From an uncultured Oscillospiraceae bacterium (GTDB taxonomy: Bacteria > Bacillota > Clostridia > Oscillospirales > Oscillospiraceae): a stretch of DNA of 14,167 nt. Position 1 is the stretch's first letter, and every line of letters starts with the position of its first letter. The stretch covers positions 1 to 14,167 of the forward strand of contig CAJUSE010000037.1 of assembly GCA_910588975.1 (NCBI GenBank), in the 5' to 3' direction. The notes below the pieces were generated by a model, which worked only from the letters and a program-made list of their open reading frames with translations, searched no databases and was not told where the DNA came from. Below are positions 7,690 through 12,841 of the stretch, piece after piece. The translations under genes were made by a program, and so were the position numbers.

Positions 7690-7709
7690 TGGCTTCGCCA
7701 TTGTAACAG
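7681..7709 (+). other. Stem-loop overlapping the stop codon of the topoisomerase A gene
   Basis: Bases 7681-7693 pair with 7697-7709 over 13 positions (CTGTTATAATGGC against GCCATTGTAACAG, one G-U) around a TTC loop. The TAA stop at 7687-7689 is inside the left arm. No T-run follows, so termination would need another mechanism. It may protect the mRNA 3' end. Confidence 0.55.
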
Positions 7710-7800
7710 GCCGGGACTTGTGAGCGAGGCGGGCTGCCGCCCCCTCGTGCTCCCCCGCACCGACGGAAACGGCCGCCTTTTAGCCGTCACGACTGCAAAT

Positions 7801-7830
7801 TTGCCCACATACCCCCGTGTCATCTATTTT
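7801..7830 (+). promoter_or_regulatory. Weak candidate promoter for the yitT-type gene
   Basis: TTGCCC (7801-7806) and TATTTT (7825-7830) are 18 bases apart in the only AT-richer part of the 222-base gap. A small hairpin, TCATC 7820-7824 with GATGA 7832-7836, overlaps the -10. Both hexamers are imperfect, so this is a guess from position and composition. Confidence 0.25.
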
Positions 7831-7911
7831 TGATGACCCCCAAAAAGGCGAGACGACCCCTTCCGGCCCCGGCCGGGAATGGCGTCTAACGAATGAAAGG
7901 AGGTCATCTCC

Positions 7912-8769
7912 ATGACCAAATATCTGAAAAAGTATGCCCTCATCACCCTGGGCGCCACCATCTACGCCCTGGCCTACAACGCCTTCTTCGCCAACGGCTC
8001 GGTGGCCTTCGGCGGGGTCACCGGCATCGCCCAGATGCTCCACGCCCTCGTCCCCGCCCTGCCGGTGGGCGGACTGGTCATCGCCTTCAACATCCCCCTG
8101 TTCCTGCTGGGATGGAAGTTTTTTGGGGGCGGCATGCTGGCCGCCTCCCTCTTCGCCATGGGCCTGTCCTCCACCCTGCTGGACATGATGGGCAAGTACC
8201 TCACCTTTCCCGTCCTCAGTGACACCCTCCTCTCCGCCCTCTGCGGCGGAGTAGCGATCGGGGTGGGGCTGGGTCTCATCTTCCTCCAGGGGGCCACCAC
8301 CGGCGGCACCGAGATCGTGGCCAAGCTGCTCAAGCTGCGCCTGAGCTATCTTCCTACCGGCAAGCTGCTCATGGCGGTGGACCTGGCTGTCATCGCCGGG
8401 GTCTCCCTGGTCTTTCGCAGCCTGGAGACCGCCCTCTACGGTGTGGTGGCCAGCTATGTGTCCACCCGGGTCATGGACATGGTCCTCTACGGCCTGGACA
8501 CGGCCAAGGTGGCCTATATCATCTCCGACCACCCCCAGGAGATCGCCCGGGTCATTATGAACGAGCTCTCCCGTGGCGTCACCTACCTCCAGGGGGAGGG
8601 AGGCTATACCGGGGAGACCAAGCGGGTCATCCTCTGCACCTTCAAGGACCGGGAGATCGTCTCCGTCAAGGAGGCCGTCCGCCGGGCCGACCCCCACGCC
8701 TTCATGATCGTCACCTCCACCCACGAGGTGCTGGGCGAGGGCTTCGGGGGCTATCAGCAGGGGGTGTAA
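7912..8769 (+). CDS. YitT family membrane protein (DUF161 + DUF2179)
   Basis: The product is 285 residues, normal for the family. ATG 7912 follows AAAGGAGGT with a 7-base gap. The N-terminal two thirds is hydrophobic with about five or six membrane spans. It includes the family's glycine-rich signatures AFGGVTGIAQM near residue 37 and GATTGGTEIVAKL after the fourth span. The last 80 residues form the soluble DUF2179 domain (KVAYIISDHPQEIARVI, GEGGYTGETKRVIL, DPHAFMIV). YitT proteins are widespread in Firmicutes; their transported substrate is not established. The gene is followed after 42 bases by a P-loop protein on the same strand, so the two may be co-transcribed. Confidence 0.93.
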   Translation: MTKYLKKYALITLGATIYALAYNAFFANGSVAFGGVTGIAQMLHALVPALPVGGLVIAFNIPLFLLGWKFFGGGMLAASLFAMGLSSTLLDMMGKYLTFPVLSDTLLSALCGGVAIGVGLGLIFLQGATTGGTEIVAKLLKLRLSYLPTGKLLMAVDLAVIAGVSLVFRSLETALYGVVASYVSTRVMDMVLYGLDTAKVAYIISDHPQEIARVIMNELSRGVTYLQGEGGYTGETKRVILCTFKDREIVSVKEAVRRADPHAFMIVTSTHEVLGEGFGGYQQGV

Positions 8770-8811
8770 GGCCCCGGAACAGAAACCCAACAGAGGGGAG
8801 CTGAGCTGCGG

Positions 8812-9366
8812 ATGGGCGGGAAGCTGATCCTGATCACCGGCCGCTGTGCCACGGGAAAATCCACCTTTGCCCGCCGCCTGGCGGCCGAGGTGAGCGTTCC
8901 CTGCTTTTTGAAGGACGAGGTGAAAGAGGTCCTGGGAGAGGGCCTCGGCCCGGAGGGCGGCCTTGTCTATCAAAAGGGCAGCCAGGCCACATTCCGGCTG
9001 CTGGCCTATTTGGCCGAGGGGATCTTAGCGGCGGGGCAGTGCTGCATCCTGGAGGGAAATTTCAAGCCAGAGGAGCTAAAAGAGCTTCAGGCGCTGCTGG
9101 AAAAGTATGACGCCCGGTGTCTCACCTGCTGCTTTACCGGCGATTTGGAGACCCTGTACCGCCGCTATCGCACCCGGGAGGAGGAGCGCCATTGGGTCCA
9201 CCGCTCCATGGACCGGGGGCTGGAGGCCTTTGCCGCCGGGCAGAGCCGTCTGCCCCTCGCCGGCCCGGGAGAGAACGTGCTGGTGGACGGGACCGATGTG
9301 GAGCAGTTGGACGAGACCGGGCTTTTCGCTGCGGCGAAGGCCTTTCTGGCCAGTTCAGAAAAATAA
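8812..9366 (+). CDS. P-loop NTPase, small kinase-like (AAA_33/zeta-type fold)
   Basis: The product is 184 residues. ATG 8812 lies 11 bases after GAGGGGAG, a little far but with no better alternative. The N-terminus carries a perfect Walker A motif, GRCATGKST at residues 10-18, preceded by a strand (KLILIT). A later strand, CCILEGNF, is followed by a helix and the strand CLTCCFTG. Arg-rich LYRRYRTREEERHW could form a lid, and LVDGTDV lies near the end. This layout matches small nucleotide or metabolite kinases and 'predicted kinase' proteins that phosphorylate unknown small molecules. There is no partner antitoxin next to it, so a zeta-toxin role is unsupported. It lies between the yitT-type gene (42-base gap) and a lipoprotein gene (73-base gap) on the same strand. 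Confidence 0.8.
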   Translation: MGGKLILITGRCATGKSTFARRLAAEVSVPCFLKDEVKEVLGEGLGPEGGLVYQKGSQATFRLLAYLAEGILAAGQCCILEGNFKPEELKELQALLEKYDARCLTCCFTGDLETLYRRYRTREEERHWVHRSMDRGLEAFAAGQSRLPLAGPGENVLVDGTDVEQLDETGLFAAAKAFLASSEK

Positions 9367-9378
9367 AATGCAAACACA

Positions 9379-9404
9379 AAGGGCGATGCCGGGACCACGC
9401 CCTT
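9379..9404 (+). other. Small hairpin between kinase-like and lipoprotein genes
   Basis: AAGGGCG at 9379-9385 pairs perfectly with CGCCCTT at 9398-9404 around a 12-base loop, and no T-run follows. It may tune expression between the two genes. Confidence 0.35.
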
Positions 9405-9439
9405 ACAGGACAGAAAACAGGGGAGAGGAGGGGCAGGCT

Positions 9440-10561
9440 GTGAAAAAACGAATTTTGGGGGCGGGAATGGCCCTTTGCTTTCTTTTGACCCTGGCAGGCT
9501 GCGCCTCCATGCTGGAGCGCTCCTATGAGGTGGTCACCCCCCACGTGGACCGGCCGGTCACCGCCGACGACCCCACCACCCTCCGGGTGGAAAACTACCG
9601 GGAGCTGGTCTCCGCCGTCCTCTACCTGGTCTCCCAGGGGGCGGAGACGGGGACCATCCAGTTCCAGGACTACACCGGCCAGGCCGAGACCGACCTGGCC
9701 GCCGCCTGTCTGGAGGTGGCCGACCAGGACCCCCTGGGGGCCTATGCCGTGGACTACATCGAGCACGAGCTGAGCCGGGTCATGTCCCACTCCCAGGCCA
9801 GCCTGACCATCCGCTACCGCCGGAGCATGGACCAGGTGCGCTCCATCGTCAACGTCACCGGCACCCGGGCCATTCGGGACAAGGTGGAGGACGCCCTCAC
9901 CGCCTTTTCTTTTGAATTGGTCCTCCGGGTGGCCTACTTTGCCGAAGATGAACAGTTCATCCGGGACCTGGCCCGCCAGGTCTACCACGACGCCCCCGCC
10001 GCCATCCCCTGCCTGCCTGAGATGGAGGTGACCCTCTACCCGGACACCGGCAGCCAGCGCATCGTGGAGGTGCTTTTCACCTTCCCAGAAAGCCCCGAGA
10101 CCCTGGCCCAGCGCCGGGATGCCCTCACCGCCGCCGTCCGGGAGGCCGCCCTGCCCATGAGGGCCATGTCCGCCTCCCAAAGCAGGCTTAACCTTGCCGC
10201 CGACCTTTTGGCCCAGCGCTCCGTCTATGACCCCTCTGCCGGCTCTACCGCCTACGATGCCCTCATTTCAGGCGCCGCCGACAGCCAGGGTATGGCCCTG
10301 GCCTACCTGCTGCTGGCCCAGGCCGGGACAGACGATGTGGAGGGCCACGTGGTGGAGGGCACTGCTCCCCCTCGGGAGGGGGAGGACCCCGCCACGCCCC
10401 GGTATTGGGTCCGGCTGGTGCTGGAGGGGGAGACCCTCTATCTGGATCCCTCTGCGGAGCAATCCCGGCTGCTGACCCCCCAGGAGCTCTATGGCAGCGG
10501 CTACCGCTGGCCCGACCAGCCCGTCCCGGCGGAGAGCGCTGCCCCCCAGCCCACCAACTGA
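9440..10561 (+). CDS. Lipoprotein with degenerate transglutaminase-like domain
   Basis: The product is 373 residues. GTG 9440 is chosen because AGGAGGGG lies 6 bases upstream and the protein then begins with a lipoprotein signal: MKKR, a hydrophobic core, and lipobox LAGC with Cys21. It should be anchored to the outer face of the membrane. Residues about 45-250 are of unknown fold. Residues about 265-345 resemble a transglutaminase/protease core, whose usual order is G-x-C-x-G, H-A-W, D-P. Here the Cys position is Ser282 (ADSQGMA), the His position is Arg321 (RYW), and only Asp336 (LDPS) remains. The domain is therefore probably a non-catalytic binding module. The domain assignment rests on this short motif match. 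The gene ends the cluster begun by the yitT-type gene and is closed by a strong terminator. Confidence 0.83.
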   Translation: MKKRILGAGMALCFLLTLAGCASMLERSYEVVTPHVDRPVTADDPTTLRVENYRELVSAVLYLVSQGAETGTIQFQDYTGQAETDLAAACLEVADQDPLGAYAVDYIEHELSRVMSHSQASLTIRYRRSMDQVRSIVNVTGTRAIRDKVEDALTAFSFELVLRVAYFAEDEQFIRDLARQVYHDAPAAIPCLPEMEVTLYPDTGSQRIVEVLFTFPESPETLAQRRDALTAAVREAALPMRAMSASQSRLNLAADLLAQRSVYDPSAGSTAYDALISGAADSQGMALAYLLLAQAGTDDVEGHVVEGTAPPREGEDPATPRYWVRLVLEGETLYLDPSAEQSRLLTPQELYGSGYRWPDQPVPAESAAPQPTN

Positions 10562-10567
10562 AAAAAC

Positions 10568-10628
10568 AAGCCCTTAAGGAAACTTGATTTTCTTAAGAAG
10601 ATTTCATTTCCTTAAGGGCTTTTCTTTT
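10568..10628. terminator. Bidirectional intrinsic terminator between convergent genes
   Basis: AAGCCCTTAAGGAAA (10568-10582) pairs perfectly with 10607-10621 over 15 bases. The loop is 24 bases and contains a further TCTTAAGA palindrome. TTTCTTTT follows on the plus strand. On the minus strand the stem is followed by GTTTTTT (complement of 10561-10567). It can thus end both the lipoprotein transcript and the convergent repressor transcript. Confidence 0.92.
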
Positions 10629-10836
10629 ATACCTTCCTGGGCGGCTTGCGGCCCACCAGGTAATCCAGGGTGACGCCGTAAAAATCCGCCAGGGTGATCA
10701 GATGGCGCAGGGGAATGTCCCGCCGGCCTGTCTCATAGGTGCTGTATACCCGCTGGTCGATGCCCAGCACACCAGCAATTTCCTTCTGCCGCATATCCTT
10801 GTCTTCCCGCAGGTCCTTCAGCCGTGGCAAATACAT
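10627..10836 (-). CDS. Xre-family helix-turn-helix transcriptional regulator
   Basis: The product is 69 residues. The start is ATG at 10836 on the minus strand, preceded by GAGGTGAGG. A longer open frame to 11139 would run through the divergent promoter and the opposite gene and is rejected. Residues about 5-60 form a compact HTH_3 domain (LKDLREDKDMRQKEIAGVLG, IDQRVYSTYETGRRDIP, LITLADFYGVTLDYLVG), with recognition helix around residues 27-35. Such small Xre proteins bind paired operators and often repress their own and a divergent gene. Two ACTAT-N6-ATAGT sites lie directly upstream, as expected. The divergent gene encodes a four-cysteine protein. No effector-binding domain is present. Confidence 0.93.
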   Translation of the reverse strand: MYLPRLKDLREDKDMRQKEIAGVLGIDQRVYSTYETGRRDIPLRHLITLADFYGVTLDYLVGRKPPRKV

Positions 10837-10863
10837 ATCCTCACCTCGGCCCCATTCTATTTT

Positions 10864-10879
10864 ACTATAATTTGATAGT
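10864..10879. promoter_or_regulatory. Operator 1, ACTAT-N6-ATAGT
   Basis: The inverted repeat has half-sites ACTAT 10864-10868 and ATAGT 10875-10879. It is 25 bases from operator 2 with the same half-sites and spacing. It is closest to the repressor gene and is the likely autoregulatory site. Confidence 0.8.
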
Positions 10880-10880
10880 C

Positions 10881-10909
10881 TTGACTGTACTATCGTTTCA
10901 TAGTAAGAT
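10881..10909 (+). promoter_or_regulatory. Promoter of the four-cysteine protein gene
   Basis: TTGACT (10881-10886) and TAAGAT (10904-10909) are separated by 17 bases. Operator 2 fills the spacer, so a bound repressor would block RNA polymerase. A further ATAGT half-site at 10908-10912 touches the -10. Confidence 0.82.
10889..10904. promoter_or_regulatory. Operator 2, ACTAT-N6-ATAGT
   Basis: The half-sites are ACTAT 10889-10893 and ATAGT 10900-10904, extended by one further T-A pair on each side. The site lies between the -35 and -10 of the divergent promoter. Confidence 0.82.
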
Positions 10910-10929
10910 AGTCGAGAGAGGTGATATTT

Positions 10930-11124
10930 ATGCCCTTTGTCTATGACTTGGCCGACCTTCCCGACTACACACCCCCCAAAATTTGCGGCAGCTGTGTCCA
11001 CTTCAAGCAACACTATGTCTTGAATGAGAAAAACCAATTTCGCCCCCTGTGGTATGGCCATTGTGATGTTTACCTGGGAAAGATACAGGCGCCCACCGAC
11101 CACTGCCCGAATTGGACGGAATAG
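10930..11124 (+). CDS. Small four-cysteine protein, putative zinc-binding, unknown function
   Basis: The product is 64 residues. ATG 10930 is preceded by AGAGGTGA at good spacing; an in-frame GTG at 10921 overlaps that site and is less likely. Cys19, Cys22, Cys45 and Cys59 are arranged CGSC-VHF, GHC and HCPNW, as in small zinc-ribbon-like proteins. Similar Cys-rich short proteins occur in clostridial and phage genomes, but I do not recognise this one. It has no signal peptide or membrane span, so it is probably cytoplasmic. It has its own promoter controlled by the divergent Xre operators, which suggests it is the regulated output of that module. The TAG stop sits inside a small hairpin (11123-11144). 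Confidence 0.8.
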   Translation: MPFVYDLADLPDYTPPKICGSCVHFKQHYVLNEKNQFRPLWYGHCDVYLGKIQAPTDHCPNWTE

Positions 11125-11144
11125 ATCATTTGTTAGCATGATCT
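11123..11144 (+). other. Stem-loop overlapping the stop of the four-Cys gene
   Basis: AGATCAT 11123-11129 pairs perfectly with ATGATCT 11138-11144 across an 8-base loop, and no T-run follows. It marks the start of the palindrome-rich gap and may be a weak 3' end. Confidence 0.4.
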
Positions 11145-11187
11145 CCGTAGGGGCGGGGTCTCGGCTTCGCCTCGGTCAGCGACGGAC

Positions 11188-11204
11188 GCTTGCCACCGGC
11201 AAGC
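11188..11204. repeat. Palindrome GCTTGCC-ACC-GGCAAGC
   Basis: A perfect 7-base stem with a 3-base loop. A weaker outer pairing, GCGA with TCGC, surrounds it. Confidence 0.55.
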
Positions 11205-11259
11205 ATCGCCCTGTGGCCGCCCGCTCTCTGCGCCACAATCTCTTTTTGCAAAAACCATT

Positions 11260-11301
11260 CCCGGCCTGCCGGCCGGGCCCAAAACCGCTTAGAAAGCGGT
11301 T
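11260..11301. repeat. Two adjacent palindromes
   Basis: CCCGGCC (11260-11266) pairs with GGCCGGG (11271-11277) over a 4-base loop. Six bases on, AACCGCTT (11283-11290) pairs with AAGCGGTT (11294-11301) over AGA. Confidence 0.55.
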
Positions 11302-11445
11302 CTGGACTCCGAACTTTGAAGGGCAAAAACCAGCGGAATGGATACGGCTCTACGTTACAACCGTAAAAACACCAACCCTGCCATGTCATACCTCGGGTAA
11401 AGATCTGCAAGGGTATCCCTCTTGTTGCCGGCAGCCAGCGTCTGA

Positions 11446-11625
11446 ACGACCCGCACCTCCTCCTGCGCCGCTGCCGCTGAAAAGTCAGACACCGATAAAT
11501 ATATTGCTGAAATTTCTGCTGCCTTTCATCTGGCAAAACTGTGCTATGAGGAGGACGACCTGGCGGCCCTTCTCCACCCCTGGGCCCTGCGCCCTGCCCA
11601 TTTCCGAAAAAAAGTAAAAGCGTAG
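11446..11625 (+). pseudogene. Possible remnant of a protein-coding gene (C-terminal end)
   Basis: The frame opens after a TGA at 11443-11445 and runs to TAG at 11623-11625. From about 11479 it reads like real protein (DKYIAEISAAF, LAKLCYEEDDLAALLHPW, FRKKVKA) with lower GC than its surroundings. There is no ATG, GTG or TTG start and no ribosome binding site. A neighbouring frame upstream, about 11370-11478, also reads protein-like (VKICKGIPLVAGSQRLN), which would fit a frameshifted older gene. The stop codon lies inside the left arm of a 15-base palindrome. I cannot name the parent family, and chance coding look-alikes are possible. Confidence 0.35.
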
Positions 11626-11651
11626 GGGCGGCCTGTGGCCGCCCCTACGCT
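11619..11651. repeat. Perfect 15-base palindrome with GTAGGGGCGG core
   Basis: Bases 11619-11633 (AGCGTAGGGGCGGCC) pair exactly with 11637-11651 around TGT. The same core occurs at 11146-11160 and, inverted, at 11903-11916. This indicates a dispersed repeat family, a type common in related genomes. Confidence 0.8.
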
Positions 11652-11724
11652 CCGTGCCCGGAGGCCTGCTACGAAGTGCAGGTCGCAGGCCATAAACCTG
11701 AAATGGGACAGCCTGGGGAGGGTT

Positions 11725-11759
11725 CCAAGGAGAGGGGGACCGCAGTCCCCCTCCCTTGG
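11725..11759. repeat. Near-perfect palindrome
   Basis: CCAAGGAGAGGGGGAC (11725-11740) pairs with 11745-11759 with one bulged base and a CGCA loop. Confidence 0.7.
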
Positions 11760-11773
11760 TCGTCGTGGAGGGT

Positions 11774-11803
11774 CCAGGGAACCCCATCGAAAGGGTTCCC
11801 TGG
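11774..11803. repeat. Palindrome CCAGGGAACCC / GGGTTCCCTGG
   Basis: A perfect 11-base stem with an 8-base loop, 14 bases after the preceding palindrome. Confidence 0.7.
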
Positions 11804-11820
11804 TGCTTTTCTGGGGGAGC

Positions 11821-11860
11821 TCGAGGGGGCTTTCTTTTCCAGAAAAGAAAGCCCCCTCGA
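11821..11860. repeat. Perfect 18-base palindrome
   Basis: Bases 11821-11838 pair exactly with 11843-11860 around CCAG. An alternative pairing uses TTTTCTGG (11807-11814) with CCAGAAAA (11839-11846) and would compete with it. No T-run follows on either strand, so it is not a clear terminator. Confidence 0.8.
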
Positions 11861-11890
11861 ACTGCACCCACCTGCCAAGGCGGAACTACT

Positions 11891-11911
11891 GGGCGGGTCT
11901 GGGACCCGCCC
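11891..11911. repeat. Palindrome GGGCGGGTC / GACCCGCCC
   Basis: A perfect 9-base stem around TGG. The right arm plus the following CTACG is the inverted form of the GTAGGGGCGG repeat core. Confidence 0.7.
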
Positions 11912-11914
11912 CTA

Positions 11915-11983
11915 CGAAGGGCGAAGCGCACAATAACCCGGCCCGAGCGGCCACATGGGGCCGCCCCTGCAAAGCGCCCTTCG
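11915..11983. repeat. Nested palindrome
   Basis: CGAAGGGCG (11915-11923) pairs with CGCCCTTCG (11975-11983). Inside lies a second stem, GCGGCC 11947-11952 with GGCCGC 11959-11964. Confidence 0.6.
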
Positions 11984-12114
11984 CCATTGCCGATCCATGC
12001 CCCAAATAGTGCCAAAAATCTCTCCCCACCCCAAGATATAGTTCCCCTATGATTTTTATGGGCATAATACCGGGGCAGAGGGGCCAAATTCCCTGAAAAT
12101 CGGAATATTTTTGC

Positions 12115-12143
12115 TTTACAACTGCCCCGGTTTGTGCTAAACT
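12115..12143 (+). promoter_or_regulatory. Promoter of rpsO
   Basis: TTTACA (12115-12120) and TAAACT (12138-12143) are 17 bases apart. They predict transcription from about 12150, giving a leader of about 108 bases before the S15 start codon. Confidence 0.8.
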
Positions 12144-12150
12144 ATGTAGG

Positions 12151-12232
12151 CTGTCATCCATAGGCTTAGCTTTGGGACACCGCCCCGTTCCACCGGGGCA
12201 CACACCGGCCCAGGGCCCGGCTTATCGGACAG
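12151..12232 (+). promoter_or_regulatory. Structured rpsO mRNA leader, candidate S15 autoregulatory element
   Basis: CTGTC (12151-12155) can pair with GACAG (12228-12232), closing a branched structure. It contains GCCCCG 12182-12187 with CGGGGC 12194-12199 and a GGCCC/GGGCC arm near 12207-12219. S15 is known to bind its own leader in several bacteria, using different structures in different lineages. That this one works so is inference. Confidence 0.45.
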
Positions 12233-12257
12233 AAAATTATGAAAGGTGGTACTACCC

Positions 12258-12524
12258 ATGATTCGTAAGGACGAAAAGACGGCCGTGATCGAGGCCAACC
12301 GCACCCACCCCACCGACACCGGTTCTCCCGAGGTGCAGATCGCCATTCTTACCGCCCGCATCAACGAGCTCACCGAGCATCTGCGGGTGCACATCCACGA
12401 CAACCACAGCCGCCGTGGCCTGTACAAGATGATCGGCCAGCGCCGCAAGCTCCTGGACTATCTGATGAAGAAGGACATCGAGCGCTACCGTGCCATCATT
12501 GCGAAACTCGGTATTCGTAAGTAA
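12258..12524 (+). CDS. rpsO: 30S ribosomal protein S15
   Basis: The product is 88 residues, matching the usual S15 length. ATG 12258 is preceded by AAGGTGG at 8 bases; the in-frame GTG at 12246 overlaps that site and is rejected. The sequence carries the full S15 signature: HPTDTGSPEVQIAILTARI near residues 15-33, LTEHLRVHIHDNHSRRGL near 36-53, and QRRKLLDYL. S15 binds 16S rRNA at the helix 20/21/22 junction early in small-subunit assembly and also contacts 23S rRNA. It has its own promoter and a structured leader, and lies upstream of pnp as in many bacteria. A terminator separates the two genes, so read-through or a separate promoter must feed pnp. Confidence 0.98.
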   Translation: MIRKDEKTAVIEANRTHPTDTGSPEVQIAILTARINELTEHLRVHIHDNHSRRGLYKMIGQRRKLLDYLMKKDIERYRAIIAKLGIRK

Positions 12525-12537
12525 AAAGAAGAGCGGA

Positions 12538-12649
12538 AAAGCGGTGTGCGAGGAAGCTTGGACCGGAGCGAGGGCGAGCGCAGGGCGGCATAGCCGCCCG
12601 CAGACCAGCCCGAGTCGTAGGGAAAGCGACCGAGTGCCCACACCGCTTT
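12538..12649 (+). other. Structured spacer element after rpsO
   Basis: AAAGCGGTGTG (12538-12548) pairs perfectly with CACACCGCTTT (12639-12649), enclosing about 90 bases. Inside are the stem GGGCGGC 12583-12589 / GCCGCCC 12593-12599 with an ATA loop and a smaller stem GTCG 12614-12617 / CGAC 12627-12630. The result is a branched fold in the rpsO 3' region. It could be a stability element, a dispersed repeat or an unrecognised small RNA. It matches no RNA family I know. Confidence 0.5.
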
Positions 12650-12672
12650 GCAGCTTGACAGCCCCTGTTAGC

Positions 12673-12711
12673 AAAAGGTGGCGGGGGAGACCCCGCCACC
12701 TTTTCTATTTT
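12673..12711 (+). terminator. Intrinsic terminator of rpsO
   Basis: AAAAGGTGGCGGGG (12673-12686) pairs perfectly with 12691-12704 around a GAGA tetraloop, and the T-rich tract TTTTCTATTTT spans 12701-12711. This is the strongest terminator in the window. Confidence 0.95.
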
Positions 12712-12747
12712 ACAAGCCGCCAAAACCGCCCCGCCCACCTGCGTTTT

Positions 12748-12800
12748 TAGCAGTTGAACCTGTGCCGAAGCCCTTTGTTTCGGCCCGGGTTCAAGTGCTA
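12748..12800 (+). promoter_or_regulatory. Long hairpin in the pnp leader
   Basis: Paired blocks are TAGCA/TGCTA, TTGAACC/GGTTCAA and GCCGAA/TTCGGC, broken only by a G-G mismatch and a 3x3 internal loop, with a 9-base apical loop. It ends 41 bases before the pnp start. In E. coli a leader stem cut by RNase III is the target of PNPase autocontrol; a similar role here is inference. Confidence 0.6.
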
Positions 12801-12841
12801 AAGCAAGGGGACGGCGGGAGAAACACAAAGGAGGACAAATC

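Larger units (their letters stand above)
11125..12114. other. Gene-poor, palindrome-rich intergenic island
   Basis: About 1 kb with no convincing intact gene. It holds a series of separate stem-loops, listed individually, and one remnant of coding-like sequence. Copies of the core GTAGGGGCGG occur at 11148, at 11622 and, inverted, at 11639 and 11906. Bases 11302-11445 show neither clear structure nor coding. Open frames here (for example 11126-11536 and 11485-12087 on the minus strand) are arginine/proline-rich by-products of the palindromes. Confidence 0.7.

Noticed and set aside
8812..9366. Zeta-type toxin of a toxin-antitoxin pair
   Set aside because: Only the P-loop is shared; no antitoxin-sized gene is adjacent, and the neighbours are a membrane protein and a lipoprotein.
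10837..11139. Upstream extension of the Xre open frame on the minus strand
   Set aside because: It crosses the divergent promoter, both operators and the opposite gene. The inner ATG has a good ribosome binding site and gives a normal-length Xre protein.
11024..11617. Plus-strand 197-codon frame and other frames at 11126-11536, 11485-12087 and 11635-12052
   Set aside because: Compositions are Arg/Pro/Ser-rich and arise from reading palindromic repeats; no start signals or recognisable domains.
11821..11860. The 18-base palindrome as an intrinsic terminator
   Set aside because: No T-run follows on either strand and no gene ends nearby.
11125..12114. CRISPR array or insertion sequence in the repeat-rich gap
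   Set aside because: The palindromes differ from each other, spacing is irregular, there are no equal direct repeats with spacers, and no transposase or terminal inverted repeats with target duplications were seen.
12782..12800. GGTTCAA resembling a tRNA T-loop
   Set aside because: The flanking bases cannot form a 5-base T stem, and no acceptor, D or anticodon arms are present; the sequence is one arm of the pnp leader hairpin.
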